Below, piece after piece: positions 7,363 to 14,359 of a DNA stretch of 24,343 bases (positions are counted from its first letter, which is position 1; each line of letters starts with the position of its first letter). The notes under the pieces were generated by a model that ran no database searches, had not been told where the DNA came from, and saw nothing but the letters and a program-made list of their open reading frames with translations. The position numbers and the translations under genes were made by a program. The stretch comes from Armatimonadota bacterium (GTDB lineage Bacteria > Armatimonadota > Zipacnadia > Zipacnadales > FEN-943), in the NCBI GenBank assembly GCA_026419655.1, contig JANZZA010000667.1:1-24343 (forward strand), in the 5' to 3' direction.

Positions 7363-9234
7363 GTGCAAACCATGCTCCCTGGCGACCTGTTGCTTCGCGT
7401 AGAAACCCCAGCCCGCTATGTGAACGGGGAAATAAATGCCGCAGTCAAGCCCCACGCCCGGGTGAGGATTGCCTTTTGCTATCCCGACGTCTACCAGGTG
7501 GGCATGGACCATCTTGGAACGCTGATACTCTATCACGTGGCCAACTCGCACGAGGAGGTGGCTGTCGAGCGCTGCTTTGCGCCCTGGCCTGACTGCGCAC
7601 AACAACTGCGCCACCTCGGGCTGCCCCTTTCCACTCTTGAAACAGGTACCCCGCTGCGCGACTGCGACATAGTTGGCTTTACCCTCCAGTACGAGCTCAC
7701 CTACCCAACACTGCTGGCGATGCTGCATATGGGTGGCATACCCGTGCGGGCAGCGGAGCGCCGCGGAAGCGACCCAATAGTTATCGCCGGCGGCCCAGGA
7801 GCAACCAACCCCGAACCCCTGGCGCCCTTTATTGACCTTTTCTGCATCGGTGACGGAGAGGAGCTGCTGGAGGAGCTGCTGGCGCGGTATGAAGCCGTCA
7901 CAGATGACCTGGGCCCGCGCGCCAGATGGGGACTAGATGAGCGCCAGCAAGCCCTCGCCGCGCTGGCGGAAATTGAGGGCGTTTACTGGCCCGCTGCTTA
8001 CGAGGTGCACGAAATCGCCGGACAGCTCATTCCCCAGCCTGGCCGCGGCGGAAAAGAGAAAATAGTTGCCCGACTGGTGCGAGACCTGGACGCCGCACCC
8101 TTTCCAACCAGCCCGCCGGTGCCCTGGGTGGAAACCGTCCACGACCGCGGCCAGCTCGAAATCGCCCGTGGCTGCACCCGCGGCTGCCGGTTCTGCCACG
8201 CGGGGATGTTTTACAGACCCGTGCGGGAGCGCAGCCCTGAAATCCTAGCCCGGCAGGCCGCGGAACTGGTGGACAATACCGGCTACGACGAGCTTTCCCT
8301 GGTCGCGCTCAACTGCCCCGACCACCGCTGCATTGAAGAAGTCATTGAGGCTGTCCAGGGGGCAGTCGCCGGCCGCGGTGTGAGCCTGGGGCTGCCGTCG
8401 CTGCGCGTAGACACCTTTAGCGTTGACCTGGCGCGCAAAATCGCCCAGGTGCGCAAGGGCGGAATGACCTTTGCCCCGGAGGCTGGCACTCAGCGCCTGC
8501 GCGATGTAATCAACAAGAACGTTACCGAGGAGGACCTTCTCACAGCGGCGCAGGCAGCTTTTGAGGCCGGTTGGCTGACGGTGAAGCTTTACTTCATGAT
8601 TGGCCTGCCTACGGAAACGGCTGAAGACGTCGCTGGCATAGCCGACCTAATCGCACAGGTGGCGGCCACAGGGCGCAGAGCACTGGGGCGCAAGGCCGGC
8701 CGCCTGCAGATAAATGTTTCCATAGCCGCCTTCAATCCCAAGCCGCACACACCATTTCAATGGTGCGGCCAGGCACCCTGGGAGTACCTCGAACGCGCAC
8801 GCAAACGCCTGCAGATGGCCGTCCGCGACCGCGCCGTGCGGTTGTCTTTCCACGACTTCGACCAGAGCCTGGTTGAAGCCGCCATTAGTCGCGGTGACCG
8901 GCGCGTGGGAGAGGCTATCGAAGCCGCCTGGCGGGCAGGGGCGTACCTGGACGCTTGGAGCGAGTTTTTCGATGTAGGGCGCTGGCGGCAAGCGATGGAG
9001 CGGACGGGCCGTGCGCCAGAAGAGTGGGCCGGCCGCGAAATCGCCCTCGATGCCCCCTTGCCCTGGGACGTTATAGACACTGGCGTGACAAAGGAATTCC
9101 TCGCTGGAGAGTACGAAAAGGCGATGAAAGGTCAGGCCACGCCAGATTGCCGAGAATGGGAATGTCATTCCTGTGGAGCTTCGCGGCGCGTGCCTGGCTG
9201 CCGAGGCGTTATTCCTGACGCACAGTGCAGGTGA
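7363..9234 (+). CDS. TIGR03960-type B12-binding radical SAM protein
   Basis: 623 residues. The N-terminal part (~32-185) resembles a cobalamin-binding-like Rossmann domain with RIAFCYPDVYQVGMDHLG and IAGGPGATNPEP (141-152). A radical SAM domain follows, with the 4Fe-4S cysteines C271, C275 and C278 in ARGCTRGCRFCHAGMFYRP. The C-terminus ends in a Cys-rich tail, DCREWECHSCG, characteristic of the family. It is followed after 66 bases by its usual partner (DUF2344). The family is widespread; its exact reaction is not established to my knowledge, though the usual neighbourhood with RNase G and ribosomal protein genes suggests an RNA or translation link. Start: GTG 7363, or ATG 7372 three codons later; neither has a ribosome site. 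Confidence 0.92.
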   Translation: MQTMLPGDLLLRVETPARYVNGEINAAVKPHARVRIAFCYPDVYQVGMDHLGTLILYHVANSHEEVAVERCFAPWPDCAQQLRHLGLPLSTLETGTPLRDCDIVGFTLQYELTYPTLLAMLHMGGIPVRAAERRGSDPIVIAGGPGATNPEPLAPFIDLFCIGDGEELLEELLARYEAVTDDLGPRARWGLDERQQALAALAEIEGVYWPAAYEVHEIAGQLIPQPGRGGKEKIVARLVRDLDAAPFPTSPPVPWVETVHDRGQLEIARGCTRGCRFCHAGMFYRPVRERSPEILARQAAELVDNTGYDELSLVALNCPDHRCIEEVIEAVQGAVAGRGVSLGLPSLRVDTFSVDLARKIAQVRKGGMTFAPEAGTQRLRDVINKNVTEEDLLTAAQAAFEAGWLTVKLYFMIGLPTETAEDVAGIADLIAQVAATGRRALGRKAGRLQINVSIAAFNPKPHTPFQWCGQAPWEYLERARKRLQMAVRDRAVRLSFHDFDQSLVEAAISRGDRRVGEAIEAAWRAGAYLDAWSEFFDVGRWRQAMERTGRAPEEWAGREIALDAPLPWDVIDTGVTKEFLAGEYEKAMKGQATPDCREWECHSCGASRRVPGCRGVIPDAQCR

Positions 9235-9300
9235 GTTTTTTCTACAGGCAGTCGAGCGCAAGGAGTAAAGCCAGTAAACCATAAGTGGGAGACCGCAAAG

Positions 9301-9966
9301 TTGAACGAGGCCGTGAGATGGCGTGCGGTAATAACGTACCGTAAAACAGGGCGGCTGCGGTATCTCAGCCACCTGGACGTGACGCGAGCGATGGAGCGGG
9401 CGCTGCGGCGTGCGGCGGTGCGGGTGGCCTACACTCAGGGCTACAACCAGCGGATGCGCCTGAGTTTTGGGCCTCCCCTTCCTGTAGGCGCCGAAGGCCT
9501 GCGCGAGCTCTGCGTGGCTGTACTGGAGGAAAGAACGGCTGCGGCGGAAATCGTCGAAAGACTGCGCCACCAGTTGCCCCAGGAGCTCGGTTGCGTAGAG
9601 ACCACCGTCGAGCCAGACGACAGACAATCTCCGCTTAAGCACCTGCGCTGGGCTAACTGGCGCATCGTGGTTGTTAGCGACCCGCCCGTCCCGCCCGAGC
9701 AAATCTGTGGCGCCGTGGGGTTGTTGGGCAGGCAAGCTACCGGTGGCACGCCGCGGCTGGAAGGCGAAGAAAACGATGCGTCGAACCGTATCCTGCGTGC
9801 GGAAGCTGTAGTGAACGGAGAGGAGGTAGAAATCCTCGCAACAATCGGGGTGGCCGAGGACAATTACCTTTCTCCCGACAAGCTGCTCCGCGCTGTGGAA
9901 GCGCGTCTCCAAAGGCCCATCGCCCTGCGATGGACAAGGGCGGTGCGAGTGGGCTTTGAACGATGA
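9301..9966 (+). CDS. DUF2344 / TIGR03936 family protein, partner of the radical SAM protein
   Basis: 221 residues, the expected size. The family start is clear: ITYRKTGRLRYLSHLDVTRA, then RAAVRVAYTQGYNQRMRLSFGPPLPVGAEG at ~38-67 (quoted pieces: RVAYTQGYNQR and RLSFGPPLPVGAEG). It is normally encoded next to, or fused with, the TIGR03960 radical SAM protein, and here sits 66 bases downstream. Start is TTG at 9301 with GGGAG about 9 bases upstream. In many bacteria RNase G and ribosomal protein L21 follow; here a secreted carbohydrate-active gene follows instead. Confidence 0.9.
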   Translation: MNEAVRWRAVITYRKTGRLRYLSHLDVTRAMERALRRAAVRVAYTQGYNQRMRLSFGPPLPVGAEGLRELCVAVLEERTAAAEIVERLRHQLPQELGCVETTVEPDDRQSPLKHLRWANWRIVVVSDPPVPPEQICGAVGLLGRQATGGTPRLEGEENDASNRILRAEAVVNGEEVEILATIGVAEDNYLSPDKLLRAVEARLQRPIALRWTRAVRVGFER

Positions 9967-10094
9967 AGGCAACGCTGTGGGTGGGCTGCAGCAATATCCT
10001 CGTGCGGCCGACGGGCGGCCAGGGTGGCGACTGCAAAGCGAAGTCTTTTGAATGAGGCAGGATCGGCGGGTCCTTTGACATAGCTAAAGACGCA

Positions 10095-10100
10095 AGGAGG
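10095..10100 (+). promoter_or_regulatory. Strong Shine-Dalgarno site of the DUF4091 gene
   Basis: AGGAGG sits 7 bases before the ATG at 10108 and fixes this start, although two more ATG codons follow within the first eight codons. Confidence 0.75.
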
Positions 10101-10107
10101 CATAAGC

Positions 10108-12357
10108 ATGTGCAGGTTTTTGATGGCTATGGCCGTATTGTTAGCGGTGCCATACCTGGGCCTCTGCGACCTGGTCTGGTTTGATGGCTCCCGGTCTGAG
10201 GGAGGGCCACCGGGCAAGCTGCTGAGCGACAATGACGGCTACTATGGAGACCGTATTCTGACCGGCGTGGAATACACCTATGAGCGCCCGCCTGACAATC
10301 CGCCTGACCGTTGGCGGGACGACGCCAGTAAGTTTGGGCGGCGGCTGCTTGACGGGCGGCCAGCAGGGAACTGGTGGACGCCGGTGGGGATAACTGGCCC
10401 GCTGGTGGTCACCTTTGACTTCAAGCGCACCTGCGAATTTTCCGAAGTTGATATAGATACGCGCAACAAGAAAGTCGCGATTAAACTACAGGTGGCAGAT
10501 GGCGCTGATGGCCCGTGGCAGGAAGCTTTCTCACGCTCCCTGGAAGATTGTCCCGACCAGCAGTTCCATCGCATCGTACTCCCGCAAAGGCCCAGGGGCC
10601 GGTACCTGCGCTTGACTGTGGAAGCGCCTGGCATTACCTGGCTTGAAGAAGTCCTGGTATGGGGTGATGCGGAGGTAACAGCAGAAAGACCCGAAGCACT
10701 AAACCCGACCTATCCAAGCCGCGATCCCTCCTCTATCTCCTTTGAATCCATACCTGGCATTGAGCGGACAGCCTTCCCGGATGCACGCTTTTGGGCCTGG
10801 ACGGCCGACCTAGGCCCCATGGCGAAACAACCTGCAGTGTGGTCCCAGGTGCCCACGTGGGACGCAATAACGGACAAACCATTGCTGCCGGCTCGCGCAG
10901 AAGTACGCGACTCGGTGGAGATAGTGATGGCCCGCAACGAGACCGAGTGCCTCGCCTTAGCCCTGACCAACACTTCGTGGGAGCGGGCCTGGGAGACGGA
11001 AATCTCGCTCAGCCCCTTCCGCAACGCCGCCGGCCGCGCAGAAGACAAGATTACGGGCGTGGTCCGGGTCATGGGGGCCATACCGTCGCGCTGGTACGGC
11101 GTCAATCTTGGGCCTATGTTCCGCGCTGGCAATATGCTGCCTCCGGGCCTCATGCGCCGATACCTCACCAACGGCAGCCTCATAGAGAACTTCCCGCGAG
11201 TTACCCTTTCCAAGGCCGGCTCGGCCGTTTTCTGGGTTAGCGTGACCACCAGTGCGGCCAGGCCAGGCCTCTACACGGCCCGGCTTTCCGCGGACGGGGG
11301 CCCGTCGCTCATCGTGCGCGCGCGTGTGCTCGATGTAACCCTGCCGGCACCGCGCGTCTGGCTCCAGACCTATTCCTACTGGACAGACCAGTTTCCCTTC
11401 CGTGCAGCCGACCGGCCAGCCAAGGAAGTGGCATATAAGAAGTTTCTTGGGATAACTGTGTGGAACGGCTTTCCCGAAGAAAACACCCCGGCGAAGCTGG
11501 CCTACGAGAAGAAGAAGACTTACTACCAGGTCTGGGGCATTGGCGATTATGGCCACCAGCTTTACGGCGGCCGCATTGACCCTGACAAGCTCACCGACGA
11601 AGACGCGGCAAAGATTGCGGAGCTAATCAGAGGACACGTGCAGAAGGCCCGCCAGCTGGGCCTGGACTACGATGAATGGTACGTCGAGCTGACCGACGAG
11701 CCCGGTGAGGGAAATTCGCGGGCTTTCGGCGCCGTGTGCAGGCTAATACGCCAGGCAGACCCCAGGGTGAGAATCTACTGCAACCCGTCTTTCTGGACCG
11801 GCGAAGGCCCCGACGGTTGCAGGCCAGACGAAGTTATCTTCGACGCACTCAGCGGCTGGTATAAGGAATGTGTGGACGTCTCGTGCCCCCTGTACTTGCT
11901 CCTGCGCAACCGCCCCAGGTCAATGACGCTTTTTGACGCCCCGCGACCTGTGAGGGCTTTCTATAATGTCTGCACGCAGTCGGCGAAGAGCGAGCGGGCG
12001 GCGGAAGTGGAACTTTACCGCCGCATGGCCTGGGATGCCTTCAAGCTGGGCTGGAACGGATGGGGATTCTATTCATACTACGCGCCGCGTGGGGACCCGT
12101 GGAACGATTTTGATGCAGAGTGGTATACGGGTGAAGACCTGCCCGACTACATAATTGTCTATCCCGGACCCTATGGACCAATACCGACGCGTCAGTCCGA
12201 AGCCGTTCGGGAGGGTTACGAAGACTACTGCCTCCTGACGCTTCTGCGAACGAAAAGGCTAGACCGCGAGCTGAATACCATTCTGAGCGAGTATGCCACT
12301 GGCAAGCCCCTGAGCGAGTTGCGGCTGCGCGCTTTGAAGGTGGTTGCCGGCAAATGA
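10108..12357 (+). CDS. Secreted DUF4091 glycoside-hydrolase-like protein
   Basis: 749 residues. The signal peptide is residues 1-20 (MAMAVLLAVPYLGLC). Residues ~25-190 resemble a discoidin/F5-8C-like binding domain (GPLVVTFDFKRTCEFSEVDI, then RGRYLRLTVEAPG). Residues ~250-430 look like beta sandwich. From ~440 a TIM-barrel-like region includes YVELTDEPGEGNSRAF, in which the DEP acidic pair is a candidate catalytic site, and WGFYSYYAPRGDPWNDFD. The end TRQSEAVREGYEDYCLLTLL (694-713) is the DUF4091 signature. Family members are thought to be carbohydrate-active, but I know of no settled substrate. Upstream is a 141-base gap, downstream a URO-D family gene. Confidence 0.85.
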   Translation: MCRFLMAMAVLLAVPYLGLCDLVWFDGSRSEGGPPGKLLSDNDGYYGDRILTGVEYTYERPPDNPPDRWRDDASKFGRRLLDGRPAGNWWTPVGITGPLVVTFDFKRTCEFSEVDIDTRNKKVAIKLQVADGADGPWQEAFSRSLEDCPDQQFHRIVLPQRPRGRYLRLTVEAPGITWLEEVLVWGDAEVTAERPEALNPTYPSRDPSSISFESIPGIERTAFPDARFWAWTADLGPMAKQPAVWSQVPTWDAITDKPLLPARAEVRDSVEIVMARNETECLALALTNTSWERAWETEISLSPFRNAAGRAEDKITGVVRVMGAIPSRWYGVNLGPMFRAGNMLPPGLMRRYLTNGSLIENFPRVTLSKAGSAVFWVSVTTSAARPGLYTARLSADGGPSLIVRARVLDVTLPAPRVWLQTYSYWTDQFPFRAADRPAKEVAYKKFLGITVWNGFPEENTPAKLAYEKKKTYYQVWGIGDYGHQLYGGRIDPDKLTDEDAAKIAELIRGHVQKARQLGLDYDEWYVELTDEPGEGNSRAFGAVCRLIRQADPRVRIYCNPSFWTGEGPDGCRPDEVIFDALSGWYKECVDVSCPLYLLLRNRPRSMTLFDAPRPVRAFYNVCTQSAKSERAAEVELYRRMAWDAFKLGWNGWGFYSYYAPRGDPWNDFDAEWYTGEDLPDYIIVYPGPYGPIPTRQSEAVREGYEDYCLLTLLRTKRLDRELNTILSEYATGKPLSELRLRALKVVAGK

Positions 12358-12362
12358 ACACA

Positions 12363-12592
12363 GCCTCTCGGGCCAACCGGTGAACGTGGCGGACGGGCGG
12401 CACATACCTTGCCAGACATGTAAAGGGCAAGAGGAAAGCGGGCCGAAGAGAAACCTCGATGCGCCGGGAACAGACCTTTTGTGTCCGCGGGTAACTCGGA
12501 CAAACCGGATGCTCGTTGGCGGCAATGGTAATCTGAACAGGTGGACTGTCTCTCGGGCCACACGGGTGAAGAAAAAGGCCGACGAGGAGGGT
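12363..12592 (+). repeat. Degenerate tandem repeats in the leader of the URO-D family gene
   Basis: CTCTCGGGCCA occurs exactly at 12365-12375 and 12550-12560, followed by ACCGGTGAACGTGG and CACGGGTGAAGA respectively. A third variant, ACTCGGACAAACCGG, starts at 12494, 57 bases before the last. The final unit runs into the gene's own ribosome site (AGGAGGGTAAAGGATG). The 240-base gap therefore appears to be made from diverged copies of one leader segment. No ORF is apparent. Confidence 0.45.
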
Positions 12593-12597
12593 AAAGG

Positions 12598-13734
12598 ATG
12601 AGTCGCGCAGAGGAGAAAATAGCCCGTGTCCACGCCGCCCTGGCACACCGCGAGCCCGACCGTGTGCCGGCCGGCGAGTTCTTTTGGACAGGGTTTTTGA
12701 ACCGCTGCAAGGCCAAGTGGGGCGATGATTTTGACCCCTACCGCTTTTGGGACCTCGACTACATCGTCATCACCCCAAACATGGACCCCCACATCCAGCC
12801 CTTCGAAGTGCTCTGGGAAAGCAGCGAGGACATCGTTCTCAGGACCGGTTTCGGCGCGACAATCAAGAGGTCGGGCGAAAAGCCAATGCCCTACTTCGAA
12901 GATTTTTCCGTCAAGCGTCCAGAGGAGATGGGGGACTTCCTACTGGATGCCGCTGAGGACCCGAGGCGATTTTTCGAGGGCGGCGACGATCAGATTAACG
13001 GCATTGGCGACGCCATCGCCAGAGACCTGCCACCATGGGATGAGCGCGTGGACAAATACGTCGGCGACTTCGCGGTATTCGGATCTGTGTGCGAGCCCTA
13101 TGAGTACCTCTGGCGGATTGTCGGCAGCGAAAACGCCCTCCTGTGGATGATAGACGCGCCGGAGATGCTCTCTGAATTCATAGACCGCTTAGGAGATTTC
13201 CTCGTGCGCTTTGCCAAGGCGCAGATAGAAGCCGGGCGTGGGCGGCTGGCAGGCATGTATATCTGGGGCGACGTGGCCTATCGGCGAGGGATGTTCTTCA
13301 GCCCGGACACGTGGCGGCGTTTGTTCAAGCCCCACGTAGCAGCGCTCATTCGCGTGGCCCACGACGCCGGCCTGCCCGTGGTCTACCACGGCTGTGGTAA
13401 CTGCACCGTGCTTTACGACGACTTCGTGGAGTTAGGCCTGGACGCCTATAATCCGCTCGAGGCCAAGGCCGGGCTTGATGTGGTTGAGCTAAAAAAGCAA
13501 TACGCGGGGCGGCTGGCCTTCGTGGGAAACATTGACGTTAGGGTACTTGAGAGCGGCGACCCGGAAGCTATCCGGCGCGAAGTACTCTACAAGCTGCAAG
13601 CAGCCAGGGGCGGCGGATGGGTTTTTCAGTCGGACCATTCTGTGAGCAGCAACGTGACGCCCGAAAGCTACGACCTGGCCATCCGCACCCTGCGAGAGTA
13701 CGGAACCTATCCGCTCCACCTGCCGACGGCCTAG
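12598..13734 (+). CDS. URO-D / corrinoid methyltransferase superfamily protein
   Basis: 378 residues with the fold markers of the uroporphyrinogen decarboxylase family: N-terminal RVHAALAHREPDRVPAGEFF, central GDVAYRRGMFFSPDTWRRLF (224-243), VVYHGCGNCTVLYDDFVELG (261-280) and AFVGNIDVRVLESGDPEAIR. His264 and Cys266 in the HGCG motif lie where related corrinoid methyltransferases bind zinc. Such proteins are numerous in Armatimonadota-like genomes next to carbohydrate genes and are mostly uncharacterised, so haem synthesis is not implied. The start is ATG 12598 with AGGAGGG 5-6 bases upstream. The gene lies 240 bases after the DUF4091 gene on the same strand and may share its control. Confidence 0.85.
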   Translation: MSRAEEKIARVHAALAHREPDRVPAGEFFWTGFLNRCKAKWGDDFDPYRFWDLDYIVITPNMDPHIQPFEVLWESSEDIVLRTGFGATIKRSGEKPMPYFEDFSVKRPEEMGDFLLDAAEDPRRFFEGGDDQINGIGDAIARDLPPWDERVDKYVGDFAVFGSVCEPYEYLWRIVGSENALLWMIDAPEMLSEFIDRLGDFLVRFAKAQIEAGRGRLAGMYIWGDVAYRRGMFFSPDTWRRLFKPHVAALIRVAHDAGLPVVYHGCGNCTVLYDDFVELGLDAYNPLEAKAGLDVVELKKQYAGRLAFVGNIDVRVLESGDPEAIRREVLYKLQAARGGGWVFQSDHSVSSNVTPESYDLAIRTLREYGTYPLHLPTA

Positions 13735-13899
13735 AAACTCGGTCCAACGGCGGCGGGCAATGAGGAATGAAATAGATTAGACACGCAGGCATCCGAGGAC
13801 GTATCCTGCACAGGAATAGGCGGACAGGCGGCCTGGACGGCGCAAATAACAGGAAGAAGTAGGACAAGACGGGCGTGGGAGACCCCTCAGGGTGCTGCT
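13735..13899. other. Gene-free start of the convergent gap
   Basis: Nothing recognisable: no ORF with a ribosome site and no hairpin with a T run to end either the URO-D gene (plus) or GH9 (minus). It leads into the tandem repeat array. Confidence 0.5.
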
Positions 13900-14230
13900 G
13901 CTCTAGTGGCTTTGCGGCCAGTTAGCCGCGGTGGCACTTCAAAGGCCGGGGACACGACCTTGTGGCTTTCCTCCACTCTTGGCAGGCCGACTCCAGCTTC
14001 TTCGACATACGCGGTTGAAAAGCGTTCTGCCCCACCCGCGGCCGCAAGTAAAAGATCGGGTACATAGCGCCGTACCATTGCTTCACTCTGGGTAAACCAA
14101 CACCCGCTCTTGCAATACTCACCCGTGAAAAGAGTCCTGCCCCAGCCGCAGACGAAAAGCCCGGTACACAGCCTTGTACTCTTGTCCCACTGCAGGCTTC
14201 CCAGAACCAGCTTGCGCAAGATTCACCCTT
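13900..14230 (-). repeat. Tandem array of the ~105-bp intergenic repeat, copies B
   Basis: Three or more units lie between the convergent URO-D and GH9 genes. Boundaries by eye: a partial unit ~13900-13997, units 13998-14107 (110 bp) and 14108-14211 (104 bp), and the start of another at 14212. Shared landmarks on the plus strand are (T)GAAAAGNGTYCTGCCCCA (from 14015 and 14126) and a small inverted repeat, GGTAC/GTACC at 14059-14076 and GTACA/TGTAC at 14164-14179. Read on the minus strand the core is GGTGAGTATTGCAAGAGCGG. Units differ by many substitutions, so the array is old. No reading frame is conserved between units. Confidence 0.75.
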
Positions 14231-14359
14231 GAGAAGGAGTTCTGGCCTCGATGCCTCTTAGCAGACTTTCTCGCGCCGTTTCGGCCACACGGACCTGCTC
14301 ATGGGCCATGTGCACCCCGAGAACCTCTGCACGACTGTGAGACCCGCCCGCGTTCCGCC
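14231..14359. other. Remainder of the convergent gap
   Basis: This stretch follows the last recognisable repeat unit and precedes the GH9 stop codon. It may be the decayed second half of a repeat unit (CGGCCACACGGACC resembles the region around the inner inverted repeat). I see no terminator. Confidence 0.3.

Noticed and set aside
6640..7728. 362-codon minus-strand frame
   Set aside because: It is antisense to the pseudopilin and the start of the radical SAM gene, with no ribosome site or family motif.
8647..9972. 441-codon open frame on the minus strand
   Set aside because: It lies opposite the radical SAM and DUF2344 genes, which have clear family motifs; its translation is low in recognisable structure and rich in Arg, Pro and Ser.
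13887..14219. 110-codon minus-strand frame in the repeat array
   Set aside because: The ~105-bp units read through it in different frames, so the frame is not conserved between units.
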